Assembly: GCF_024733555.1 (NCBI RefSeq)
Contig: NZ_JANIOF010000006.1
Coordinates: forward strand, 1 to 64,000
Length of the DNA: 64,000 nt
Direction of reading: 5' to 3'
Origin: Paenibacillus sp. SC116
Lineage (GTDB): Bacteria; Bacillota; Bacilli; Paenibacillales; Paenibacillaceae
Position numbers and translations under genes: made by a program. Under the pieces are notes generated by a model. The model was not told the DNA's origin. It did not search any database and was given only the letters and a program-made list of their open reading frames with translations. Of this stretch, positions 1 to 7,834 are shown in pieces. Every line of letters starts with the position of its first letter. Position 1 is the stretch's first letter.

Positions 1-74
1 GGGGATTAGCCAAGCGGTAAGGCAACGGACTTTGACTCCGTCATGCATAGGTTCAAATCCTATATCCCCAGCCA
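1..74 (+). tRNA. tRNA-Gln (TTG)
   Basis: A cloverleaf is readable with anticodon loop CTTTGAC, so the anticodon is TTG (Gln), and the 3' end is GCCA with CCA encoded. Related Gln tRNAs begin with T before GGGGAT, so the first base probably lies just outside the window. It is the first of five closely spaced tRNAs, the arrangement often seen downstream of an rRNA operon. Confidence 0.95.
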
Positions 75-81
75 TTTAATT

Positions 82-156
82 GCGGACATAGCTCAGTGGT
101 AGAGTATCGCCTTGCCAAGGCGAGGGTCGCGGGTTCGAATCCCGTTGTCCGCTCCA
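82..156 (+). tRNA. tRNA-Gly (GCC)
   Basis: The acceptor stem GCGGACA pairs with TGTCCGC. The anticodon loop is TTGCCAA with anticodon GCC, the T-arm GGTTCGAATCC is intact and CCA is encoded. It is separated from tRNA-Gln by 7 bases, so the cluster is probably one transcript. Confidence 0.95.
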
Positions 157-159
157 TTA

Positions 160-233
160 GGCGCCATAGCCAAGTGGTAAGGCAGAGCTCTGCAAAAGCT
201 CTACCCCCAGTTCGAGTCTGGGTGGCGCCTCCA
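160..233 (+). tRNA. tRNA-Cys (GCA)
   Basis: The acceptor stem GGCGCCA pairs with TGGCGCC. The anticodon loop is CTGCAAA with anticodon GCA, the T-arm is GTTCGAGTC and the terminal TCCA is encoded. Only three bases separate it from tRNA-Gly. Confidence 0.95.
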
Positions 234-254
234 TTTTACTTGTTATGTGCTTGA

Positions 255-331
255 GCGCCCTTAGCTCAGCTGGATAGAGCGTTTGACTACGAATCAAAAG
301 GTCAGGAGTTCGAATCTCTTAGGGCGCGCCA
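255..331 (+). tRNA. tRNA-Arg (ACG)
   Basis: The acceptor stem GCGCCCT pairs with AGGGCGC. The anticodon loop is CTACGAA with anticodon ACG, whose first base is normally deaminated to inosine by TadA to read CGN codons. CCA is encoded. Confidence 0.95.
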
Positions 332-345
332 TTTAAATTGAATAT

Positions 346-428
346 GCCGGTGTGGCGGAATTGGCAGACGCGCGCGACTCAAAATCGTGAGGGAAACCGT
401 GAAGGTTCGAGTCCTTTCACCGGCACCA
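346..428 (+). tRNA. tRNA-Leu (CAA)
   Basis: This is a class II tRNA with a long variable arm (GTGAGGGAAACCGTGA). The anticodon loop is CTCAAAA with anticodon CAA, reading TTG. The acceptor stem GCCGGTG pairs with CACCGGC and CCA is encoded. It is the last tRNA of the cluster. Confidence 0.95.
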
Positions 429-444
429 TATTTAACAAGTACAA

Positions 445-472
445 CTCTTGAGATTATCTCAAGGGTTTTTTT
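445..472 (+). terminator. Rho-independent terminator of tRNA cluster
   Basis: A 9-bp stem (CTCTTGAGA with TCTCAAGGG, including one G-T pair) with a 3-base loop is followed by seven T. It ends the tRNA transcript. Confidence 0.85.
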
Positions 473-506
473 GTATGTCTTTTCTTTCTTATTCGCTTCC
501 ATATTT

Positions 507-532
507 TGAAACTTATTTTGTACAGATTCGTA
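507..532 (+). promoter_or_regulatory. Sigma-W-type promoter for nfeD-floT
   Basis: TGAAAC (507-512), a 16-base spacer and CGTA (529-532) match the extracytoplasmic SigW consensus TGAAAC-N16-CGTA. The homologous yuaF-yuaG(floT)-yuaI operon of B. subtilis is a known SigW target. The start codon of the first gene lies about 80 bases downstream. Confidence 0.75.
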
Positions 533-612
533 ATGTATAGTGTACCCTACATATTTATATTACTACCTAATCTGTATCGCTGCCTAAGTTCAAATAACGA
601 AGGAGTGAAGCT

Positions 613-1134
613 ATGGAAGTTCTATACTGGAGTTTATTGATTCTAGGCATTATCTATGCCGCTATTACACTATTATTTGGAGATGTATGGGATGCCGCAA
701 TCGGTGAAATTATACATATTCCATTTCTACAACCTGCTGTTTTACTCGGTGGGCTTACTTCGTTAGGTGCAACTGGTATTCTACTCACACGTTATTCAGA
801 CTTATTACCATGGCTTATATTTGTGCTTTCATTATGCGCTGCAGTCGTGGTCTCCACAATTATGTACTTCTTTTATATCAAGTCGATCGCAAAGAGTGAG
901 CACTCGATCGCTTTTTCCCTCAATGATCTTATCGGAAGCATAGCAGAGGTTCATACTCCTATTCCTTCACAAGGTTTTGGGGAAATCATTATTTATTCCA
1001 AGACAGGTGCAACCAATCAGATAGCAGCATCGTTCGATGGTATTGATATCCCTTCAAATACGAAAGTAGTCATTATTGATGTTCGAGATCATACGACCTA
1101 CGTATCTCCTATGGAGGAACTGCGGCGCTTGTAA
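613..1134 (+). CDS. NfeD-family membrane protein (YuaF-like)
   Basis: The 173-residue product has three hydrophobic segments (about residues 5-25, 42-60 and 66-92) followed by a soluble C-terminal part of about 75 residues. That is the layout of short NfeD proteins, whose C-terminus is an OB-fold. NfeD proteins are partners of SPFH proteins, and the next gene, 69 bases downstream, is a flotillin. This matches B. subtilis yuaF-floT and supports a role in organising membrane microdomains. The start follows AAGGAGTGAAGCT. Family assignment rests on architecture and context. Confidence 0.82.
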   Translation: MEVLYWSLLILGIIYAAITLLFGDVWDAAIGEIIHIPFLQPAVLLGGLTSLGATGILLTRYSDLLPWLIFVLSLCAAVVVSTIMYFFYIKSIAKSEHSIAFSLNDLIGSIAEVHTPIPSQGFGEIIIYSKTGATNQIAASFDGIDIPSNTKVVIIDVRDHTTYVSPMEELRRL

Positions 1135-1203
1135 GATCATTCTTATAGGCATGATATAAGCGCTCAGGGTCGTTTATCAATAATTGAAAAAAGGAGAGAT
1201 TGT

Positions 1204-2745
1204 ATGAGTGATGTGTTTCTCATTCCGCTAATCGTAGTAGGGGTGCTCGTCGTTATTGCTTTAGCCTTCTGGGCTAGATACAAAACAGTAGGCCCAGATG
1301 AGTCCATGATCGTAACTGGATCGTATCTCGGAACTAAGAATGTAAGCAAAGACGAGTCTGGACGGAGTATGAAAATTGTCCGTGGTGGTGGAGCATTCAT
1401 TATCCCTATTTTTCAGCAGGCGCAATTTCTATCGTTGCTATCTCATAAGTTAGACGTTACAACACCTGAAGTTTATACAGAGCAAGGGGTTCCTGTTCTA
1501 ACTGATGCTGTTGCCATTATTAAGGTAGGAGGCTCTGTAGAGGACATTGCGACTGCCTCAGAGCAGTTTCTTGGTAAGCCAACAGAAGCATTGAAGAGTG
1601 AGGCACAAGAAGTCTTGGAGGGACACCTTAGAGCGATACTTGGTTCCATGACGGTAGAGGAAGTATACCGCAATCGTGATCGATTTGCTCAAGAAGTGCA
1701 GGCTGTCGCCGCTAGAGATTTAAAGAAAATGGGTTTGCAGATCGTCTCTTTCACGATAAAAGATGTAAGGGATAAACATGGCTACCTAGAGGCATTAGGT
1801 AAGCCGCGTATTGCAGCAGTAAAGCGTGATGCTGAAGTTGCTGAGGCTGAAGCTGTGAGAGACGCTCGTATTCAAAAAGCGAATGCAGATGAGCAAGGAA
1901 TGAAGGCTGAACTGCTGCGTGATACAAATGTTGCCGAGGCCTCGAAAGAAAAAGAGTTGAAGATTGCTGCCTTCAAACGAGAGCAGGATACCGCTAAAGC
2001 GGAGGCAGATCAGGCGTATCATATTCAAGAGGCTCGTTCCAAACAAACGGTTGTGGAAGAACAGATGCAGGTTGAAATTGTGCGCAGAGAACGGGAGATC
2101 GACCTCGAAGCAAAAGAAATTTTGCGTAGGGAAAAACAGTATGATGCGGAAATGAAAAAGAAGGCGGATGCAGAACGTTATGCTGTCGTTCAGGCGGCAG
2201 AAGCAGAAAAGGCTCGCCAAGTGCTTGAAGCGGATGCATTGCAGTACCGAATCGAAGCAGAAGCTAAAGCGAAAGCGGAACAGAAGCGTTTGGACGGCTT
2301 GGCGCATGCAGATGCAGAACGTGCACGTGGTACGGCTGAAGCGGAAGTTATTCGCCTGCGTGGTCTCGCAGAAGCAGAGGCAAAGCAGAAATTAGCAGAA
2401 GCATTTGAGAAGTTCGGTGAAGCTGCCGTATTGGATATAGTGATGAAGATGCTCCCGGAATTAGCAGGTCGAATTGCGGAGCCTCTCCGTTCGATTGATA
2501 AGTTGACAGTAGTAGACACAGGCAAAGGAGAAGGCGCCGCACGTGTTAGTAACTATGTTACTGAGCTTATGGCTACAGCTCCACAAATGCTAAAAGATGT
2601 ATCTGGGCTCGATATTGAGAAAATAGTAAAGCGTCTAACGGATGGGCCTACTGCTGACAATGGACTGATCAAGCAGCACATACAGCAACCTAAAGTGCCA
2701 AACACACACATCGCTGTTACTTCTGAAGATATTTCTAAGGTTTAG
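1204..2745 (+). CDS. floT: Flotillin (SPFH-domain membrane scaffold)
   Basis: The 513-residue length is close to the roughly 509 of B. subtilis FloT/YuaG. An N-terminal hydrophobic segment (about residues 5-24) is followed by an SPFH/PHB domain (about 28-200). A long charged coiled coil with Ala-Glu repeats (about 200-400) and a short C-terminal region complete it. Flotillins oligomerise at the inner membrane face and organise fluid or raft-like domains that host signalling and secretion proteins. GGAGAG precedes the ATG. The SigW-type promoter upstream of nfeD probably drives it, linking it to envelope stress. Confidence 0.93.
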   Translation: MSDVFLIPLIVVGVLVVIALAFWARYKTVGPDESMIVTGSYLGTKNVSKDESGRSMKIVRGGGAFIIPIFQQAQFLSLLSHKLDVTTPEVYTEQGVPVLTDAVAIIKVGGSVEDIATASEQFLGKPTEALKSEAQEVLEGHLRAILGSMTVEEVYRNRDRFAQEVQAVAARDLKKMGLQIVSFTIKDVRDKHGYLEALGKPRIAAVKRDAEVAEAEAVRDARIQKANADEQGMKAELLRDTNVAEASKEKELKIAAFKREQDTAKAEADQAYHIQEARSKQTVVEEQMQVEIVRREREIDLEAKEILRREKQYDAEMKKKADAERYAVVQAAEAEKARQVLEADALQYRIEAEAKAKAEQKRLDGLAHADAERARGTAEAEVIRLRGLAEAEAKQKLAEAFEKFGEAAVLDIVMKMLPELAGRIAEPLRSIDKLTVVDTGKGEGAARVSNYVTELMATAPQMLKDVSGLDIEKIVKRLTDGPTADNGLIKQHIQQPKVPNTHIAVTSEDISKV

Positions 2746-2818
2746 GGAATAAGCAGTACATGATAAGTGAGTAGAAAGGTTAGGAGGTAAAATGTAAGGT
2801 TTATAGCAGTTTGTAAGC

Positions 2819-2929
2819 GGCTCTGAAGGCAGCATGCCGACAGGGCGTAACTAGGTTTGGGAGCAGAGCCTATCGTAGGTTGGTGAGGTACCCCGACTTG
2901 AGTCTAGGTGCAAATACCGTCCCCAGCCT
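2819..2929 (+). ncRNA. Candidate structured RNA / leader, unassigned
   Basis: This lies in the 256-base gap between floT and the LiaI-like gene. Helix 1 is GGCTCTG (2819-2825) with CAGAGCC (2864-2870), enclosing a small GGCA-GCA-TGCC hairpin (2828-2838). Helix 2 is AGGTTGG (2877-2883) with CCAGCCT (2923-2929), continued inward by GGTA (2887-2890) with TACC (2915-2918) and GACT-TG-AGTC (2895-2904). I cannot match it to a riboswitch class I know, and no terminator follows it. It could be a leader of the lia/psp operon, a small RNA or chance pairing. No convincing promoter was found in the rest of the gap. Confidence 0.4.
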
Positions 2930-3001
2930 GTTTTGAATCGATGGCAAACAACCTAAAATAAAGACATAAGCAAACGACACAGAAAGGTGGTGACGAACAG
3001 C

Positions 3002-3301
3002 GTGGAGAGAAAAGGAAACACGATAGCCCTGCTTTTGATAGGTATCGGAGGAATTATCTTGCTAAGTAAGCTAGGATGGTTGCTTGGTGGCTTGATGGAG
3101 TACTTAATTCCTATCGCATTGATCGCTCTTGGTTATTATGGTGTGAAGGCCGGCAATCGATTCTTTGGTGGGTTGTTTATTATTATCGGTGCCTTCTCCT
3201 TAATTGGCGAATTTGCCTGGCTCATCGGATTAATCATTGCAATCGCGATGATTGGATTTGGTGTAAAGATGCTGAAGGATCGACGCAACTACCGTTATTA
3301 A
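3002..3301 (+). CDS. LiaI-like small membrane protein
   Basis: The product is 99 residues and almost entirely hydrophobic, with about four short membrane segments separated by glycine-rich turns and ending in a basic tail (KMLKDRRNYRY). This resembles LiaI and the membrane half of LiaF-type proteins. It heads the psp/lia gene run, as liaI does in B. subtilis, where LiaI anchors the PspA homologue LiaH at the membrane. The GTG at 3002 is preferred because AGGTGGTGA ends about 8 bases upstream. An in-frame GTG at 2987 would overlap that ribosome site. Confidence 0.7.
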   Translation: MERKGNTIALLLIGIGGIILLSKLGWLLGGLMEYLIPIALIALGYYGVKAGNRFFGGLFIIIGAFSLIGEFAWLIGLIIAIAMIGFGVKMLKDRRNYRY

Positions 3302-3352
3302 CTCACACCATGACAGAAACTGTATAACTAGCACAAAGGAGGTACCCAGTGC

Positions 3353-4021
3353 ATGAGTAATATATTTCAGCGAGTACGGGATATTACATTGGCAACGTTG
3401 AATGATCATCTAGAACGTTCCGAGGACCCGATTCGCGTTATTGATAATTTCCTCTTGAAAACTCGACATGAGATAGAGGAAGCAGAACGGTTATACCACC
3501 AATACTTAGTTCATGCGAATCAAATGAAGCGCCAACTCAATCAAGCAGAGGAGTTGCGTGAACGCCGTGAACAACAGGCTCTGATGGCATTGAAAGCTGG
3601 CGAAGAACTTGCTGCCAAGCTCGCTTTGCAAGAGAAGATGATGCATGAAGAGAAAGTCATTCACTATACAGAGCTGTATGAAAAGAGCAAGCAGGCGATT
3701 CTGGAATTAGAAGCTCAACTGCAAGCACTGAAGAATGAGTTCCAATCTGCGTATGATAAGCGACAAATCTACATTGCTCGTATGCAAACCATTCATTTGC
3801 AACAGCGTATGAATGAGCGTACTGGACAATACGGTCATCAACAAGTGAACGGCATGTTCCGTCGCTTGGAAGATCGCGTAAATGATATGGAATGGGAAAC
3901 GAATAGTATCCGTGATGTTCGCGGAATGAATGGCGGATACAACGGGGGCTTTGAGCGTGAGTCGAAGCTGGATCAGGAACTACAGCGCTTGAAGCAGAAG
4001 TTGAACACCTCGAAGGAGTGA
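3353..4021 (+). CDS. pspA: PspA/IM30-family protein (copy 1)
   Basis: The 222-residue product is predominantly helical, starting with an amphipathic helix (residues 1-20). Long heptad-rich coiled coils follow to about residue 150, then a Gly/Asn/Arg-rich stretch (about 180-205) and a short terminal helix. PspA (LiaH in Bacillus) is an ESCRT-III-like protein that coats and stabilises damaged membrane. A strong AAAGGAGGT lies ahead of the ATG. It is followed by pspC and a second pspA, and the Asn/Gly-rich insert distinguishes the two copies. Confidence 0.93.
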   Translation: MSNIFQRVRDITLATLNDHLERSEDPIRVIDNFLLKTRHEIEEAERLYHQYLVHANQMKRQLNQAEELRERREQQALMALKAGEELAAKLALQEKMMHEEKVIHYTELYEKSKQAILELEAQLQALKNEFQSAYDKRQIYIARMQTIHLQQRMNERTGQYGHQQVNGMFRRLEDRVNDMEWETNSIRDVRGMNGGYNGGFERESKLDQELQRLKQKLNTSKE

Positions 4022-4028
4022 GTAAGGT

Positions 4029-4514
4029 ATGCAGAAGAAATTTTATCGCTCCGCACGCGATTCTAAATTGTGCGGACTATGTGGAGGCTTGTCCGAGTAT
4101 TTCGGATTTGACGCATCCTTTATACGAATTTTGTTCGTACTGGGTGTGGTCTTCTCCGGAGGAACGTTGTTGCTAGCTTATTTCCTAGTAGCACTTGTTG
4201 TTCCGAAGGAGCCTCGCAATCCTTACGGACCATATGGGCAGCAAGGTCCGCATGGCTATTATGAGCCTAATAATTATAACAGCCGTACTCATACGCCAGG
4301 TGGAGATTTCTCTAATGGCTATGGTTCACAACAACCAAACGGTTACCGCAATGGCAATGAATTTGCAGGACAGTCTTATAACCAGTCCAACCAAAGTGGA
4401 ATGAATCGTTCTTCCGTAGATTCGATGATGGAAGACATCGAAAAGAAAGCAATGAAACGCGAAATCGAACAATTGAAAGAGCGCTTAGCTCGTCACGAGA
4501 AAGGGGACAAGTAA
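4029..4514 (+). CDS. pspC: PspC-domain protein with disordered tail
   Basis: A PspC domain occupies residues 1-60, with the typical [13 protein letters not shown] motif and one long membrane segment ending VALVVPKEP. An Asn/Gly/Gln/Tyr-rich low-complexity linker (about 62-128) and a charged C-terminal helix (about 132-161) follow. PspC proteins sense or transmit membrane stress and recruit PspA. The gene starts 7 bases after pspA copy 1 and ends 1 base before pspA copy 2, so the three are translationally linked. The terminal coiled coil could contact either PspA, which is inference. Confidence 0.88.
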   Translation: MQKKFYRSARDSKLCGLCGGLSEYFGFDASFIRILFVLGVVFSGGTLLLAYFLVALVVPKEPRNPYGPYGQQGPHGYYEPNNYNSRTHTPGGDFSNGYGSQQPNGYRNGNEFAGQSYNQSNQSGMNRSSVDSMMEDIEKKAMKREIEQLKERLARHEKGDK

Positions 4515-4515
4515 A

Positions 4516-5199
4516 ATGGGAGTATTTAAACGTATTAAAGACATGACTAAAGCATCGGTACATGAAGTGTTAGATAAGGTAGAAGATCCGGTAATGATGT
4601 TGAATCAATACCTGCGTGATATGGAATTGGAAATTCATCAAGCAGAGGTAACAGTTGCTAAGCAAATGGCAAATGAACGCCGCATTAAGCATCGCTATGA
4701 TGAAGCGCTTCGTATTTCTGTGGACCGTGAGACACAAGCTGGTCGTGCATTGCAAACTGGTCAAGAAGAAGTAGCTCGCAAGCTTCTTGAAGAAAAATTG
4801 TACTACGATCAAAAGGTTAATGAGTTCGGTGATTTGCATGCGCAGTCTCAGTCTCAAGCACAAGAACTGATGCACCAATTGCACACAATGAAAGATGAGT
4901 TCTACAAGCTTCGTAACAAGCGTAATGAGCTTGCTGCACGTGCACAAATGGCAAAAGCTCGCAAGCAAATGAACTCTATCAGTTCCTTGCATACGATTGA
5001 AGCAGGCGGTGCATCTCGTGGCTTCCACCGTATGGAAGAAAAGATTATGCAATTGGAAGCAGAAGCAGAAGTAATGCGTGTTCCTTACGGTTCTTACCAA
5101 AGTGCTGGTTCCTTCCAGCCACCAGTTGACCCAGCTAAAGAGTTGGCGGTAGAAGAGCAATTGGCTGCTCTTAAGCAAAAGCTTGGTAAAAAGGAATAA
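4516..5199 (+). CDS. pspA: PspA/IM30-family protein (copy 2)
   Basis: The product is 227 residues. The N-terminal amphipathic helix is followed by a [14 protein letters not shown] segment characteristic of PspA/Vipp1, then long coiled coils and a C-terminal helix. It lacks the Asn/Gly-rich insert of copy 1 and is nearer the canonical form. AAGGGGAC precedes the ATG. As a membrane-repair scaffold it would act with the upstream PspC. A strong hairpin lies between it and liaF. Confidence 0.93.
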   Translation: MGVFKRIKDMTKASVHEVLDKVEDPVMMLNQYLRDMELEIHQAEVTVAKQMANERRIKHRYDEALRISVDRETQAGRALQTGQEEVARKLLEEKLYYDQKVNEFGDLHAQSQSQAQELMHQLHTMKDEFYKLRNKRNELAARAQMAKARKQMNSISSLHTIEAGGASRGFHRMEEKIMQLEAEAEVMRVPYGSYQSAGSFQPPVDPAKELAVEEQLAALKQKLGKKE

Positions 5200-5245
5200 A
5201 CGTATTCGCTTCATTTTAAATATATGATATTGTAGTAATTAGACT

Positions 5246-5274
5246 GAATGGCGATGCAGAATGCATCGCCATTC
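5246..5274 (+). other. Perfect 13-bp hairpin between pspA and liaF
   Basis: GAATGGCGATGCA (5246-5258) and TGCATCGCCATTC (5262-5274) form a perfect stem with a 3-base loop. No T-tract follows, so it is not a canonical terminator. It could protect the upstream pspA mRNA 3' end or set stoichiometry between the effector and regulator genes. Confidence 0.7.
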
Positions 5275-5320
5275 GTGCCGTTGGGTAAAAGAGCCGACTA
5301 TTGATGACAGGAGGTGCGGC

Positions 5321-5968
5321 ATGAAAACAGACAATCGAATACTAGCTTATGTGCTCATCTTCGCCGGGATTATCATTCTTATTGGCAAGTTTCTTACCTT
5401 CGGTACGTTTTTAGCTCTCGTTATGATTATATTTGGCGTGCGTAAGGTAAGAACGACGGATGTGAAGATTGGCTATACGTTAATCGCAATCGGTGGAGCC
5501 ATTTTGCTCCTTGAGCATCTGGCGTTGTTTATAGGCATTGTTCTTCTGTCATTAGGCGTATTTTATTTTCGAATGCGTGCTGTGCAGCGACATAAGCAAA
5601 TGATGAAGCGGCATAGTTTCGCTAGCAGCTTAAAATGGGATCGTGTACCTTTTCATTTACAAAGCCAGAGCTTGTGGCATGTAATTGGGGAAAGTGATAT
5701 CGACTTATCGTTAGCGATGCTGGATGAACCTGAAACGACTCTGTTTTTCCAAGGAGTAATGGGGGATGTAGACATTACGATCCCAGATCATATTGGCGTT
5801 GAAATTGAGGCAACTGTTCTATTTGGCCATATCGATGTAGAACATAACAAAGAAACAGGCTTCTTCAATAAATGGACATGGCGTTCTCCACACTATGATT
5901 CAACGGAACAGAAGGTTAAGTTGAACTTGTCTTACATCGTAGGAGACATTGATATTCGAATCCATTAA
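5321..5968 (+). CDS. liaF: LiaF-like inhibitor of the LiaRS system
   Basis: The product is 215 residues. About three to four membrane segments occupy residues 8-85. A soluble beta-rich C-terminal domain (about 110-215) has the repeating GDVDITIP / GHIDVE / GDIDIRI pattern of the LiaF family (cell-wall-active antibiotic response protein). LiaF holds the LiaS kinase inactive until the envelope is damaged. The ATG at 5321 follows an ideal AGGAGGTGCGGC, so longer in-frame starts are less likely. It directly precedes liaS and liaR, the conserved order. Confidence 0.9.
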   Translation: MKTDNRILAYVLIFAGIIILIGKFLTFGTFLALVMIIFGVRKVRTTDVKIGYTLIAIGGAILLLEHLALFIGIVLLSLGVFYFRMRAVQRHKQMMKRHSFASSLKWDRVPFHLQSQSLWHVIGESDIDLSLAMLDEPETTLFFQGVMGDVDITIPDHIGVEIEATVLFGHIDVEHNKETGFFNKWTWRSPHYDSTEQKVKLNLSYIVGDIDIRIH

Positions 5969-6004
5969 ACTATTAGGGTAAAATAGAAGGGAGAGAAGGT
6001 CGCT

Positions 6005-7132
6005 ATGCACCCTAAAAAATCAGGAAACATGGTCTTCCGCACGATCGGGGAGACACTTCTCTTTTCCGTTGTTTTATTTTTTATCATTGTATATATGCTG
6101 CAGTCAGCTGGATATGTAAGACCATTTGCAACGTGGATGGAAGGCGTAATTGCAACATTGTGGACGCTATTCGCTGTATGTACAGTGACGATTTTGTTTG
6201 CCTTTTATCAAGGTTATAAGACAAAACGAAGAATTGAGTTGCTGCGCGAATCAATGGTGCTCTTAGAAAAGGGAAACTTATCCCGCCCTATACCTCAACT
6301 AGGGACAGACGAGCTTGGTCAATTGGCTGAACAATTGGGGAGAGTGAGCGAGCGTTGGGAAGATCAAGTCACTTCTTTACAGCGATTATCCACGAATAAT
6401 GCTCAGCTTGCCGAACAAGCACGTATAACAGCTATTATTGAAGAGCGCCAACGATTGGCGCGGGAGCTGCATGATGCCGTTAGTCAGCAGTTATTCGCGA
6501 TATCTATGACAGCGACAGCAGTAAAGCGTACACTTAGTCGCGACTTTGATCGCGCTGAGCGTCAAGTTGAATTGATTGAAGAGATGGCTTCTGTGGCCCA
6601 ATCAGAGATGAGAGCCTTGCTCTTGCATTTACGGCCAGTACATTTGGAAGGTAAAGGACTTATCCAAGGTGTTCAGGAATTGGTCCGTGAGCTGCAATTG
6701 AAGGTTCCGATCGAAATTCAATGTGAAGTGGATGATGATATTCAACTCCTTAAAGGTGTAGAGAACCACCTTTTCCGTATTATCCAAGAAGCAATGTCTA
6801 ATACACTTCGTCATTCTAAGGCAGAGCGAATGGAGATTCGAATACAGAATCGTGAAGACCATGTGCGTTTAATGATTCGAGATAATGGTGTGGGTTTTGA
6901 GTGGCAGGATTCAAAGCAAACCAGTTACGGCTTAAGGACGATGCAAGAACGAGTCCACGAGGTGGGAGGTTCTATACAGTTCGTTACGGCTCCGAAAAAA
7001 GGAACTAGAATTGAGATTCGTGTACCAGTTGTGACGGATAATACAATCTGGAAGGAGGACATTGAAGGAGATGACAATGGAGACGACGGATATGGAGAGT
7101 TCAGAGAGCATTCGGGTTCTATTGGTGGATGA
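6005..7132 (+). CDS. liaS: LiaS-type sensor histidine kinase
   Basis: The product is 375 residues. Two membrane segments (about 11-33 and 45-68) with a very short outside loop are followed by a HAMP linker (about 70-120). A HisKA_3 domain carries the phospho-acceptor His156 in RLARELHDAVSQQ, and a HATPase domain has NTLRHSKA and DNGVGFEW boxes. The near absence of an extracellular domain is typical of intramembrane-sensing kinases that depend on an accessory protein, here LiaF just upstream. GGGAGAGAAGG precedes the ATG. The 3' end overlaps liaR. Confidence 0.92.
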   Translation: MHPKKSGNMVFRTIGETLLFSVVLFFIIVYMLQSAGYVRPFATWMEGVIATLWTLFAVCTVTILFAFYQGYKTKRRIELLRESMVLLEKGNLSRPIPQLGTDELGQLAEQLGRVSERWEDQVTSLQRLSTNNAQLAEQARITAIIEERQRLARELHDAVSQQLFAISMTATAVKRTLSRDFDRAERQVELIEEMASVAQSEMRALLLHLRPVHLEGKGLIQGVQELVRELQLKVPIEIQCEVDDDIQLLKGVENHLFRIIQEAMSNTLRHSKAERMEIRIQNREDHVRLMIRDNGVGFEWQDSKQTSYGLRTMQERVHEVGGSIQFVTAPKKGTRIEIRVPVVTDNTIWKEDIEGDDNGDDGYGEFREHSGSIGG

Positions 7133-7742
7133 TCATGAAATGGTTCGTATAGGTCTAGCCGCTGTATTAAGTACAGAAGACGGGATTGAGGTCGTTGGTG
7201 AAGCGGGGAACGGGATGGATGGTATACGTTTAGCTCAAGAATATAAGCCTGATGTCGTCCTCATGGACTTGGTTATGGATGGTATGGATGGTATTGAGAC
7301 GACACGCAAGCTGCTGCAATTATATCCTGACTGCAAAGTAATTGTGCTTACTAGTTATCTTGATGATGAAAAAATGTATCCTGTAATTGAAGCAGGAGCA
7401 TTCAGCTACTTGTTGAAGACGTCGCGTGCAAATGAGGTTGCCGATGCTATCCGAGCAGCAGCACGTGGTCAATCTGTACTTGAATCGCAAGTGGCTTCCA
7501 AGATGATGAATCGTTTCCGCCAGCCAAAGCAAGCGCAAGCGGCTCATGAACAGTTGACGGATCGTGAGATGGACGTAATGCGGTTGCTCTCTCAAGGCAA
7601 ATCGAATCAAGATATTGCTGACGAGCTCTTTATAGGCGTAAAGACTGTTAAGTTCCATGTAACGAATATATTAGCTAAGTTGGAAGTCGAAGATCGCACG
7701 CAAGCTGCGATTTATGCATATAAGAATGGATTAGCTGAATAA
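7077..7742 (+). CDS. liaR: LiaR-type NarL/FixJ response regulator
   Basis: A receiver domain (about 11-130) has the acidic pair VDD and phospho-acceptor Asp64 in VLMDLVMDG. A LuxR-type helix-turn-helix (about 150-215) contains LTDREMDVMRLL and VKTVKFHVTNIL. LiaR activates the lia/psp genes when phosphorylated by LiaS. The ATG at 7077 is chosen because AAGGAG ends 6 bases upstream. In-frame TTG 7062 and ATG 7071 are alternatives with poorer spacing. The start overlaps the liaS end, implying translational coupling. Confidence 0.92.
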   Translation: METTDMESSESIRVLLVDDHEMVRIGLAAVLSTEDGIEVVGEAGNGMDGIRLAQEYKPDVVLMDLVMDGMDGIETTRKLLQLYPDCKVIVLTSYLDDEKMYPVIEAGAFSYLLKTSRANEVADAIRAAARGQSVLESQVASKMMNRFRQPKQAQAAHEQLTDREMDVMRLLSQGKSNQDIADELFIGVKTVKFHVTNILAKLEVEDRTQAAIYAYKNGLAE

Positions 7743-7752
7743 CGACAGAATG

Positions 7753-7785
7753 AACAACCCGACGACATAATGCCGTCGGGTTGTT
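7753..7785 (+). terminator. Terminator after liaR
   Basis: AACAACCCGACG (7753-7764) pairs perfectly with CGTCGGGTTGTT (7774-7785) around a 9-base loop. The following tail is only moderately T-rich. Its position between convergent genes suggests it serves both strands. Confidence 0.75.
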
Positions 7786-7834
7786 GTATTGTTGCAACTC
7801 CCTTTGACGGCTGAATGTACGTATCGCAGAATCA

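Noticed and set aside
1795-2307. 170-residue open frame on the minus strand inside flotillin
   Set aside because: It is the antisense of the Ala/Glu coiled-coil repeat, Phe/Cys/Leu-rich with no ribosome site; typical shadow of a biased coding strand.
2819-2929. Known riboswitch (M-box, c-di-GMP, c-di-AMP or guanidine class) in the floT gap
   Set aside because: The core consensus words of these classes that I can recall are absent, so it is left unassigned.
4570-5214. 214-residue minus-strand open frame opposite pspA copy 2
   Set aside because: Exact antisense of a helical coding sequence, no ribosome site and unlikely composition.
7062-7076. TTG/ATG starts for liaR upstream of 7077
   Set aside because: Spacing to the AAGGAG site is too short or absent; ATG 7077 has 6 bases.
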